A stretch of DNA of 6,124 nucleotides from Bacteroidales bacterium (lineage in GTDB: Bacteria; Bacteroidota; Bacteroidia; Bacteroidales; VadinHA17): contig JAAZAP010000216.1 in NCBI GenBank assembly GCA_012514255.1, positions 1 through 6,124 on the forward strand, written 5' to 3'. The notes under the pieces are model-generated. The model was not told the DNA's origin and made no database searches. It was given only the letters and a program-made list of their open reading frames with translations. A program made the translations under genes and the position numbers. Of this stretch, positions 1-6,124 are shown piece by piece (within the stretch, counting starts at the first letter, position 1; the number at the start of each line of letters is the position of its first letter).

Positions 1-1397
1 CTGCTGACAATGCCGGTGATGGCACAACCACCGCCACCGTACTTGCACAGAGCATTATAAATGTCGGCCTCAAAAACGTCACAGCGGGTGCTAACCCGAT
101 GGACCTCAAGAGGGGCATTGACAAGGCCGTTGCAAAGGTTGTGGAAAGCCTTAAGGAACAGTCGCAGACCGTTGGCGATGACCTTAAGAAAATCGAGCAG
201 GTTGCACGTATCTCCGCCAACAATGACGAAGAGATCGGCAAGCTGATTGCCACCGCAATGGATAAGGTAAAAAAGGAAGGCGTTATCACCGTTGAGGAGG
301 CCAAGGGTACCGAAACCAAGGTAGAAGTTGTGGAAGGTATGCAGTTTGACCGCGGTTATATCTCTGCCTATTTTGTCACCAATCCTGACAAAATGGAAGT
401 TGATATGGAAAATCCTTACATCCTGATCCATGACAAGAAGATCTCATCAATGAAGGATCTGCTTCCGGTACTCGAAGAGACCGCACGTAGCGGCCGTGGC
501 CTGATGATCATTGCCGAGGATGTTGAGGGCGAAGCTCTTGCCACCCTCGTTGTGAACCGCCTCAGGGGCTCACTGAAGGTATGTGCCGTCAAGGCTCCGG
601 GCTTTGGCGACAGGAGGAAAGAGATGCTTGAGGACATAGCCATCCTTACCGGTGGTACCGTTATCTCCGAGGAGAGGGGTATGAAGCTTGAGAATGCCAC
701 AATGGCTGACCTTGGTGTTGCTGACAAAGTGACCGTCAACAAGGAGAACACAACCATAGTGAACGGTGCCGGCGAGAAGGATATGATCCAGGCACGCATC
801 AACCAGATCAAGCAGCAGATATCAACCACCACCTCCGACTATGACAGGGAGAAGCTCCAGGAGAGGCTTGCCAAACTGGCAGGCGGTGTGGCAGTCCTTT
901 ATATAGGCGCTGCTTCAGAGGTGGAGATGAAGGAGAAGAAGGACCGCGTTGATGACGCACTCCATGCAACCCGTGCTGCCATCGAAGAGGGTATCATCCC
1001 CGGCGGCGGCGTTGGCTATATCCGCGCTATCCCCAAGCTTGAATCACTCAAGGGCGATAACGAAGACCAGAATACCGGTATCGAGATAGTCAAGAGGGCT
1101 ATTGAGGAGCCTCTTCGTCAGATAGTCTTTAATGCCGGCAAGGAAGGCGCAGTGATAGTGCAGAAAGTGCGTGAGGGTAAGGACGACTTTGGATACAACG
1201 CCCAGACTGACAAGTTTGAGCATCTGTACAAGGCCGGCGTTATCGATCCTGCCAAGGTGGCAAGGATAGCACTGGAGAACGCAGCATCAATAGCTGGCAT
1301 GTTCCTCACTACCGAGGCAGTTGTGGTAGATGAAAAAGAGGAGAACCCGATGCCGAATCCGGCTATGGGCGGCGGCGGAATGCCGGGAATGATGTAA
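1..1397 (+). CDS. groEL: 60 kDa chaperonin GroEL, 5'-truncated by the window edge
   Basis: This is the large subunit of the GroEL/GroES chaperonin, a cytosolic double-heptamer that folds proteins in an ATP-driven cage. The reading frame starts at base 3 and gives 464 residues to a TAA stop. By comparison with E. coli GroEL (548 aa), about 81 N-terminal residues lie outside the window. The visible part opens with the nucleotide-binding motif GDGTTTAT (fragment residues 5-12), whose Asp corresponds to E. coli D87. It continues through the apical domain ([16 protein letters not shown], then [14 protein letters not shown]). It then returns to the intermediate and equatorial domains with [16 protein letters not shown], which carries the catalytic Asp equivalent to E. 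coli D398, and GGGV. The C-terminus is the usual Gly/Met-rich tail, GGGGMPGMM. No frameshift or missing key residue is seen; the other catalytic Asp (D52) lies in the missing part. groES would be expected upstream, outside the window. A hairpin terminator follows, so groEL is probably the last gene of its operon. Confidence 0.98.
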   Translation, partial: ADNAGDGTTTATVLAQSIINVGLKNVTAGANPMDLKRGIDKAVAKVVESLKEQSQTVGDDLKKIEQVARISANNDEEIGKLIATAMDKVKKEGVITVEEAKGTETKVEVVEGMQFDRGYISAYFVTNPDKMEVDMENPYILIHDKKISSMKDLLPVLEETARSGRGLMIIAEDVEGEALATLVVNRLRGSLKVCAVKAPGFGDRRKEMLEDIAILTGGTVISEERGMKLENATMADLGVADKVTVNKENTTIVNGAGEKDMIQARINQIKQQISTTTSDYDREKLQERLAKLAGGVAVLYIGAASEVEMKEKKDRVDDALHATRAAIEEGIIPGGGVGYIRAIPKLESLKGDNEDQNTGIEIVKRAIEEPLRQIVFNAGKEGAVIVQKVREGKDDFGYNAQTDKFEHLYKAGVIDPAKVARIALENAASIAGMFLTTEAVVVDEKEENPMPNPAMGGGGMPGMM

Positions 1398-1424
1398 CAG
1401 AATAAGGTTTATTGGTTTAATTGT

Positions 1425-1463
1425 GCAGGCTGCTTCGGGAAACGGGGCAGCCTGCAATTCTTT
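1425..1463 (+). terminator. Probable intrinsic terminator of groEL
   Basis: A perfect 9-bp stem is formed by GCAGGCTGC (1425-1433) and GCAGCCTGC (1447-1455), with a 13-nt loop. It can extend by AATT/AATT (1419-1422 with 1456-1459) across a two-base GT bulge. The right arm runs into AATTCTTT, a short T-rich tail. The stem begins 28 bp after the groEL stop. The geometry fits a Rho-independent terminator, although the T-run is interrupted and therefore modest. Confidence 0.72.
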
Positions 1464-1473
1464 ATGCCCTGCA

Positions 1474-1593
1474 GGCCAGTCGGCAGTCAGCAGTCGCCAA
1501 ATCGGCAATCGAAAATCGAAAATCCCCAATCCTGTTTGCCCTGCCTCACTGTTGCCTACTGCCTCTTGCCTCTTGCCTCTTGCCTATTGTTCT
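1474..1593. repeat. Degenerate heptanucleotide repeat tract with inverted halves
   Basis: The sequence divides almost without a break into 7-bp units. The left block reads GGCCAGT, CGGCAGT, CAGCAGT, one 8-bp unit CGCCAAAT, then CGGCAAT, CGAAAAT twice and CCCCAAT (1474-1530). Three poorly matching units follow (1531-1551). The right block reads TTGCCTA, CTGCCTC, TTGCCTC twice, TTGCCTA and TTGTTCT (1552-1593). The left units centre on GGCA(A/G) and the right units on TTGCC, so the two blocks are roughly reverse complements and can pair: 1482-1487 with 1558-1563, and 1491-1494 with 1548-1551. Together with the terminator this accounts for most of the 216-bp gap between groEL and the MATE gene. 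One frame stays open through it, but the peptide is low-complexity and unlike any transporter N-terminus. The tract resembles in kind the short tandemly repeated repetitive sequences of cyanobacteria; its role here is unknown. Confidence 0.75.
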
Positions 1594-1610
1594 ATTTCTC
1601 CCATCTTTGC
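1579..1610 (+). promoter_or_regulatory. Possible Bacteroidota-type promoter for the MATE gene
   Basis: CATCTTTGC at 1602-1610 matches the Bacteroidota -7 consensus TAnnTTTGY except at the first base. Nineteen bases upstream, CTTG (1579-1582) is one mismatch from the -33 element TTTG and sits inside the last good heptad repeat. Transcription would then begin at about 1615-1618, on or next to the ATG at 1614. That implies a leaderless message, or else a chance match. The poor fit to a normal leader keeps confidence low. Confidence 0.25.
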
Positions 1611-1613
1611 AGA

Positions 1614-3014
1614 ATGAATGATCACAGGCAGGTATACGAGCTGGAACATGAGAAGACCGGGAAGCTCATGTGGAAATACTTCATGCCTGCCTTTGCCAGC
1701 ATGATGGCCAACGCACTATACAATGTGGTTGACCGCATCTATATCGGCCAGGGCGTCGATGCCCTGGCTCTTTCCGGACTGACAGTGGTCTTTCCCCTGA
1801 TGATCATCATCATGGCTTTCGGCATGCTTGTGGGGATGGGATCGGCAGTACGTGTCTCCCTCAGCCTCGGCGAGAAGGACTTTGACAGGGCCAACCAGAT
1901 ACTGGGTAATGCCTTCTTCCTGTCTCTGGTCTTTGGATTCGTACTCATGGGGGTGGGCTTCCTGCTGCGTGATCCCGTACTGCGGATATTCGGAGCAGGG
2001 CCTGAGACAATCAGGTACGCATCAGATTATTTCAACATTATCCTTCTGGGAACACCACTGGCCATGACCGGATTTTCCCTGAACAATATCATCAGGGCTG
2101 AAGGCAACCCGCGCGTAGCGATGTATTCCATCTTCATCAGCGCGGGACTAAACATCGTCCTTGACCCTATTTTCATCTTTGGCCTCGGGATGGGAGTGAA
2201 AGGGGCAGCCCTCGCCACGGTGATATCACACGCGGTCCTTGCTGTCTGGGTTCTGTCTCATTTTCGCAGCCGCAGGAGCGTCACAAGACTAACCATGGCC
2301 AACACACGGCCTGATCCTTACATAATAAAATATATTATCTCCATAGGCTTTGCCCCCTTTGCCATGAACCTGGCATCAAGCATCGTATGGGGGGTGATGA
2401 ACACGAAATTCATCAAGTACGGCGGAGATATCTCCGTGGCGGCACTCGGCATTGTCAACAGCGCCACCATGCTGCTGGTCATCTCTATAATATCAATCAA
2501 TATGGCCGTACAACCCATCATCGGATTCAACTACGGGGCAGGACTCTTCTGCCGGGTGAAGGAGACGGTGATGAAAGCTATCAGGTACGCTGTCCTTATT
2601 GCCACTGCCGGGTGGCTGATATGCATGCTGCTGCCCGGGGTGATAATCAGTATTTTCAACTCCGACAGCCCTGAGCTGCGCGAGGCAGGCGTGCTTGGTC
2701 TACGCATCTACTGCGCCGTGCTGCCGGTGGTCGGATTCCAGATAATTGCCTCAAACTATTTCCAGGCAATTGGCAAGGCGAAGCTGGCCACATTCCTCTC
2801 ACTGCTCCGGCAGATAATCGTATTGTTGCCACTGATATTCATACTGCCGCAGTTCTGGGGCACGGCCGGAGTATGGATAGCCAATCCCGTCTCTGATATC
2901 GTATCATCAGTGATCTCATTCATCTTTTTCCGGCGCGAGCTTGCCAGGCTTGGATGTGATATGCCTGTGACCGACAGAGAGTTACCTGTTATGACAACCG
3001 GTGAGGAAGCCTGA
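1614..3014 (+). CDS. MATE family efflux transporter, MepA-like
   Basis: This is an inner-membrane cation-coupled antiporter of the MATE family, which typically exports cationic drugs, dyes and metabolites. The product is 466 residues with about twelve hydrophobic segments, the normal MATE size. The N-terminal half carries YNVVDRIYIGQGVDALALSG (residues 36-55), typical of TM1 and the following loop in MepA-like members. Asp40 lies where coupling-ion acidic residues occur in the family (inferred from recalled alignments). Next comes GMLVGMGSAVRVSLSLG. The second half repeats the fold with GFAPFAMNLASS (from about residue 245), YGGDISVAALGIVNS and QPIIGFNYGAG, all hallmarks of the family. The start at ATG 1614 gives a normal N-terminus (MNDHRQVYELEHEKTGKL); an upstream in-frame ATG at 1464 would add 50 residues encoded by the heptad tract and is rejected. 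A second ATG at 1618 is out of frame. There is no clear Shine-Dalgarno site. The substrate cannot be told from sequence. It stands alone between a terminator and a convergent gene, with no adjacent regulator. Confidence 0.93.
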   Translation: MNDHRQVYELEHEKTGKLMWKYFMPAFASMMANALYNVVDRIYIGQGVDALALSGLTVVFPLMIIIMAFGMLVGMGSAVRVSLSLGEKDFDRANQILGNAFFLSLVFGFVLMGVGFLLRDPVLRIFGAGPETIRYASDYFNIILLGTPLAMTGFSLNNIIRAEGNPRVAMYSIFISAGLNIVLDPIFIFGLGMGVKGAALATVISHAVLAVWVLSHFRSRRSVTRLTMANTRPDPYIIKYIISIGFAPFAMNLASSIVWGVMNTKFIKYGGDISVAALGIVNSATMLLVISIISINMAVQPIIGFNYGAGLFCRVKETVMKAIRYAVLIATAGWLICMLLPGVIISIFNSDSPELREAGVLGLRIYCAVLPVVGFQIIASNYFQAIGKAKLATFLSLLRQIIVLLPLIFILPQFWGTAGVWIANPVSDIVSSVISFIFFRRELARLGCDMPVTDRELPVMTTGEEA

Positions 3015-3036
3015 CGGTGACACGCCCTGACGGAAG

Positions 3037-4518
3037 CTACTGATTAACTGTTTTCTTCTTTTTCCTGAGCACTGATAGGAAGAGGGCAAGAGCTGCTGCT
3101 GCTGCTGCAACGCCTCCTGCTACTGAGATTCTAAGGGGTAGGGCCAACCCTCCCCCGGAGTGCGGGGCAGTGAGGATATATGTTACGCAGACAGCCGTCA
3201 GGAACAGTGCCGGGAGAGACATCATAAGATGGGTCTTGCCCTTGAGCCCCAGGTACATGGCAATGGTCCAGCAGGTGATGGCTGCCAGTGCCTGGTTGGA
3301 TATCCCTACAAACTTCCATATCCGCGCGAACTCGTCCTTCATCACAAAGGTGAGAACGAATGCAACCACAAAAATGGGGATCACTATCAGCAGACGTGAA
3401 CCGACCTTCTTCTGAGAGAAGCTGAGCATATCGGCTATAGTCAGCCTGGCGCTCCTGAAAGCTGTATCACCCGAGGTGACCGGACAGGCCACAACACCAA
3501 CCACTGCAATAATGGCACCTGCCTTTCCGAGCCATGACCTGCATATCTCATTCACCAGCCATGCCGGATCAGGCTTAACAGCCGGATTGTCAGCCAGGGG
3601 GTGCGTGAAAGCATAGGTGAGTCCGTGCACATCGCCCATATAGTTCATTGCTGCCGTGGCCCATATCATTGCCACTAACCCCTCTGCAATCATAGCGCCG
3701 TAGAAGATTTGCCTTCCCTGCTTTTCCGACCTCAGGCAGCGGGCCATGAGGGGCGACTGTGTGGCGTGGAATCCTGAGATGGCTCCGCAGGAGACCACTA
3801 TGAACAGGAAGGGAAAGATACTGTTGGTGGCGGCATCAGGCTGGAAATTAATGAGATTGGCAGGGGTTAGTTCCATCAGGATGAGGGATCCTCCTGCCCA
3901 TTTTACTATCATGCTGATTAATACGCCTGTAGCCATGAAGATCAGTGCCCCGCCAAAGAAGGGATAAAGCGGGCCGATAATCTTGTCAATTGGAAGAAGC
4001 GTGGCGAGGATGTAATAGAGAAAGATAAGTGCAAGCCAGAATGTAAGACTGAATCCTGACATGGTGAAGAGCAGTTTTGCAGGTCCGCTTACGAAGGCCA
4101 CGCCTACGAAGATAAGCAGCAGCAGCGTGAACACTCTCAGGAACATGCGCATCGGCTTGCCCAGGTAGGTGCCCACCAGTTCGGGCAGGCTGGCGCCGCC
4201 ATGCCGCACTGAGAGCATTCCCCCGAAATAATCATGCGTGGCACCCATGAAGATGCATCCCAGAACTATCCAGATATAGACAACCGGTCCGTACATGGCA
4301 CCCAGGATAGCTCCGAAGATCGGCCCGAGGCCGGCGATATTGAGAAACTGGATCATAAAGACCCGCCAGCCCTTCATGGGGATGTAATCAATACCGTCAC
4401 TCTTTGTGAAAGCGGGAGTGGGCCGGGCCGGGTCCATCCCGAAGAATCTTTCGGCCACCCGTCCATAGACAATATATCCCAGAACAAGCAGGGTGACCGA
4501 CACTGCCAGGGTTATCAT
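3037..4518 (-). CDS. cstA: CstA family carbon-starvation/pyruvate-type transporter, short form
   Basis: This is an integral membrane transporter of the CstA/BtsT family. Characterised members import pyruvate (BtsT) or peptides and pyruvate (CstA), and are induced when carbon is scarce in E. coli. The product is 493 residues with roughly 13 hydrophobic segments, clearly shorter than the ~700-residue E. coli proteins; short forms are known in other phyla. Family motifs are present in order: DGIDYIPMKGWRVF (41-54), FLNIAGLGPIFGA (58-70), GATHDYFGGMLSVRHGG (92-108), SGFHATQSP (248-256), ACPVTSGDTAFRSARL (344-359, matching the DT.TR-type segment of CstA) and GISNQALAA (405-413). The C-terminus has a six-alanine run followed by a basic RKKKKTVNQ tail, consistent with a cytoplasmic end. 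The ATG at 4518-4516 is preceded by AGGA four bases upstream, an acceptable ribosome site. The stop is TAG. It is transcribed divergently from lepA and converges on the MATE gene. The family call is firm; the substrate is inferred. Confidence 0.93.
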   Translation of the reverse strand: MITLAVSVTLLVLGYIVYGRVAERFFGMDPARPTPAFTKSDGIDYIPMKGWRVFMIQFLNIAGLGPIFGAILGAMYGPVVYIWIVLGCIFMGATHDYFGGMLSVRHGGASLPELVGTYLGKPMRMFLRVFTLLLLIFVGVAFVSGPAKLLFTMSGFSLTFWLALIFLYYILATLLPIDKIIGPLYPFFGGALIFMATGVLISMIVKWAGGSLILMELTPANLINFQPDAATNSIFPFLFIVVSCGAISGFHATQSPLMARCLRSEKQGRQIFYGAMIAEGLVAMIWATAAMNYMGDVHGLTYAFTHPLADNPAVKPDPAWLVNEICRSWLGKAGAIIAVVGVVACPVTSGDTAFRSARLTIADMLSFSQKKVGSRLLIVIPIFVVAFVLTFVMKDEFARIWKFVGISNQALAAITCWTIAMYLGLKGKTHLMMSLPALFLTAVCVTYILTAPHSGGGLALPLRISVAGGVAAAAAALALFLSVLRKKKKTVNQ

Positions 4519-4641
4519 CCGTTCCTGTTTAAGTAATCTGCTAAGTTAAAGAAAATGCAGTGTCGTTATCATCACCGGGGGTCAATAAACAAAGGGTCAA
4601 ATTATATATATTTGCACCTGAATTGAACCGGTCCCATACTG
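4519..4641. promoter_or_regulatory. Divergent cstA/lepA intergenic control region
   Basis: These 123 bp must carry the promoters of both divergent genes. Toward lepA there is a perfect -7 box (4607-4615, listed separately). Toward cstA the best candidate is TAACTTAG on the minus strand (4548-4541), one mismatch from TAnnTTTG and 22 bp from the ATG, but without a good -33 partner, so it is weak. Two exact copies of GGGTCAA lie at 4579-4585 and 4594-4600, 15 bp apart start to start, just upstream of the lepA -7 box; they could be an operator half-site pair. No CRP-like TGTGA-N6-TCACA palindrome is seen, although E. coli cstA uses CRP. Confidence 0.45.
4607..4615 (+). promoter_or_regulatory. Candidate -7 promoter element of lepA (TAnnTTTG type)
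   Basis: TATATTTGC matches the Bacteroidota housekeeping -7 consensus TAnnTTTGY at every fixed position and sits in an AT-rich stretch 26 bp before the lepA ATG. Transcription would start at about 4620, giving a leader of roughly 20 nt. No clear TTTG -33 element is found at the usual 19-bp spacing, so the call rests on the -7 box and its position. Confidence 0.5.
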
Positions 4642-6124
4642 ATGGATAGCATACGCAATTTCTGCATAATAGCACACATAGACCATGGCAAGAGCACGCT
4701 TGCCGACAGGCTTCTTGAGATGACCAGGACGGTTGACGCACGTGATTTTCAGGACCAGGTTCTTGACAATATGGACCTTGAACGTGAGCGTGGCATCACT
4801 ATCAAGAGCCATGCTATCCAGATGCTTTATCAGCATGAGGGCCGCGACTATTTCCTCAATCTCATTGACACACCGGGGCATGTAGACTTTTCCTATGAGG
4901 TGTCAAGGTCCATTGCCGCGTGTGAGGGTGCGCTGCTGGTGGTTGATGCCACACAGGGCATCCAGGCACAGACAATCTCCAATCTGTATATGGCCATAGA
5001 GCACGGCCTGGAGATCATACCGGTGATGAACAAGATGGACTCTGCAAGCGCCATGCCCGAGGAGGTAAAGGATCAGATAGTGGACCTCATTGGCTGCAAG
5101 CGTGAGGAGATCATTGAAGCAAGCGCCCGCACGGGAATGGGGGTGGAGCGCATCATGGAGGAGATCATTGAGAAGATACCACCTCCCGCCGGTGATCCCG
5201 ACGCACCATTGCAGGCACTGATTTTCGACTCGGTATACAACTCCTTCAGGGGCATTATAGCATACTTCAAGATTACCAACGGCACCATCCGTACCCATGA
5301 CATGGTTAAATTCGTCAACACGGGAAGTGAATATGACGCTGATGAGATCGGGGTGCTGAAGCTCAAGAGAGAGCCGCGCAGCGTGCTCAGTGCAGGCGAC
5401 GTGGGGTACATCATATCGGGCATCAAGGTATCTGCAGAGGTGAAGGTGGGGGACACAATCACACATGTGGCAAGACCTTGCGAAAAAGCAATATCTGGTT
5501 TTGCCGACGTTAAGCCGATGGTCTTTGCCGGGATCTACCCTGTTGATGCCGATGATTATGAGGATCTGAGGGCCTCCATTGAAAAACTGCAGCTCAATGA
5601 CGCCTCACTGACCTTCGTGCCGGAGTCTTCCGCCGCCCTCGGCTTCGGCTTCAGGTGCGGATTCCTGGGACTGCTGCACATGGAGATAATACAGGAGCGG
5701 CTGGACAGGGAGTTTGATATGGACGTCATCACCACCGTGCCAAACGTCTCCTTCAGGGTGCTGACCACAAAGGGCGAGGTGATAGACGTTCACAATCCAT
5801 CCGGAATGCCTCCCTCTACAACAATTGATGAGATAGAGGAGCCGTACATCTATGCCCAGGTGATCTCGAAATCAGAATACCTTGGCGCCATACTCAAGCT
5901 GTGCATAGACAAGCGCGGGACAATGAAGAACCAGGTTTACCTCACCAGTGACCGGGTAGAGGTAACATTTGACATGCCGCTCGCTGAGATAGTTTTTGAT
6001 TTCTATGACAAGCTGAAAAGCATCTCGAAGGGATATGCCTCATTTGACTATCATATTACCGGCTACAAGAAAGCTGATCTTGTCAGGCTCGATATACTCC
6101 TCAACGGCGAGATGGTTGATGCAC
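4642..6124 (+). CDS. lepA: Elongation factor 4 (LepA), translational GTPase, 3'-truncated by the window edge
   Basis: LepA/EF4 is a ribosome-bound GTPase related to EF-G, implicated in translation under stress, back-translocation and 30S subunit maturation. The window holds 494 complete codons; compared with the ~599-residue E. coli protein about 100 residues are missing, essentially the LepA-specific C-terminal domain. The GTPase domain shows all G motifs: AHIDHGKST (G1, 11-19), RGIT (G2, 50-53), DTPGH (G3, 76-80, with catalytic His80), NKMD (G4, 130-133) and SAR (G5, 161-163; SAK is commoner). A domain II beta-barrel follows (PLQALIFDS onward). The family hallmark [19 protein letters not shown] lies near residues 331-349 in the EF-G domain III-like part, and a domain V-like segment ends with [14 protein letters not shown]. 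The start is fixed by [19 protein letters not shown], which matches the usual LepA N-terminus; there is no Shine-Dalgarno site, which is common in Bacteroidota. It is divergent from cstA with its own probable promoter. No frameshift or lost catalytic residue is visible. Confidence 0.98.
   Translation, partial: MDSIRNFCIIAHIDHGKSTLADRLLEMTRTVDARDFQDQVLDNMDLERERGITIKSHAIQMLYQHEGRDYFLNLIDTPGHVDFSYEVSRSIAACEGALLVVDATQGIQAQTISNLYMAIEHGLEIIPVMNKMDSASAMPEEVKDQIVDLIGCKREEIIEASARTGMGVERIMEEIIEKIPPPAGDPDAPLQALIFDSVYNSFRGIIAYFKITNGTIRTHDMVKFVNTGSEYDADEIGVLKLKREPRSVLSAGDVGYIISGIKVSAEVKVGDTITHVARPCEKAISGFADVKPMVFAGIYPVDADDYEDLRASIEKLQLNDASLTFVPESSAALGFGFRCGFLGLLHMEIIQERLDREFDMDVITTVPNVSFRVLTTKGEVIDVHNPSGMPPSTTIDEIEEPYIYAQVISKSEYLGAILKLCIDKRGTMKNQVYLTSDRVEVTFDMPLAEIVFDFYDKLKSISKGYASFDYHITGYKKADLVRLDILLNGEMVDA

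Noticed and set aside
61..246. 61-codon open frame starting near the left edge
   Set aside because: It is out of frame with, and entirely inside, the groEL reading frame.
416..832. Antisense open frame of 138 codons inside groEL
   Set aside because: It is a shadow of strongly conserved groEL sequence; Ser/Arg/Pro-rich with no recognisable motif.
1468..1475. CCTGCAGG palindrome after the groEL terminator
   Set aside because: An 8-bp palindrome with no partner copies or associated features; likely chance.
1474..1593. CRISPR array or insertion-sequence remnant
   Set aside because: The units are only 7 bp and directly adjacent, with no spacers, no long repeats, and no transposase or terminal inverted repeats nearby.
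1464..1613. In-frame extension of the MATE protein to an ATG at 1464
   Set aside because: The added 50 residues are the translation of the heptad tract and overlap the end of the groEL terminator; the family N-terminus fits the ATG at 1614.
3092..3108. Trinucleotide repeat (GCT)5 near the 3' end of cstA
   Set aside because: It encodes part of an alanine run in the last membrane segment on the minus strand. Slippage is possible, but five units are unremarkable and the frame is intact.
4903..5466. Antisense open frame of 187 codons inside lepA, plus an overlapping 129-codon one
   Set aside because: It lies wholly opposite a clear lepA coding sequence, and its Cys/His-rich composition is a by-product of the codon pattern on the other strand; no domain is recognisable.

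Overview
The window looks like an ordinary chromosomal segment of a Bacteroidota bacterium, most likely Bacteroidales or a near relative. The evidence is the close Bacteroidota character of the GroEL and LepA proteins (for example the GroEL stretch around [18 protein letters not shown] and the LepA stretches [19 protein letters not shown] and [14 protein letters not shown]). A good TAnnTTTG-type promoter element lies ahead of lepA, and the starts lack strong Shine-Dalgarno sites. This assignment is from memory of the families, not from a search.

Layout, left to right. Positions 1-1397 (+) hold the last ~464 residues of the chaperonin GroEL, followed by a hairpin terminator (about 1425-1463). 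Positions 1474-1593 hold an unusual non-coding tract of degenerate 7-bp units. Its left half and right half are roughly reverse complements of each other. Positions 1614-3014 (+) hold a complete MATE-family multidrug/cation antiporter of the MepA-like type. It converges on a complete short CstA-family transporter at 4518-3037 (-), with only 22 bp between the two stop codons. A 123-bp divergent intergenic region (4519-4641) separates cstA from lepA (4642-6124, +), which runs off the right edge with about 100 C-terminal residues missing.

The genes do not form one pathway. groEL and lepA are housekeeping genes (protein folding and translation). The two transporters are individually transcribed membrane proteins: a probable drug/cation exporter and a probable pyruvate or peptide importer. 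Each of the four genes appears to be its own transcription unit. I found no mobile element, CRISPR array, RNA gene or defence-like system. No convincing new biological system is visible. The most unusual element is the heptad-repeat tract between groEL and the MATE gene.
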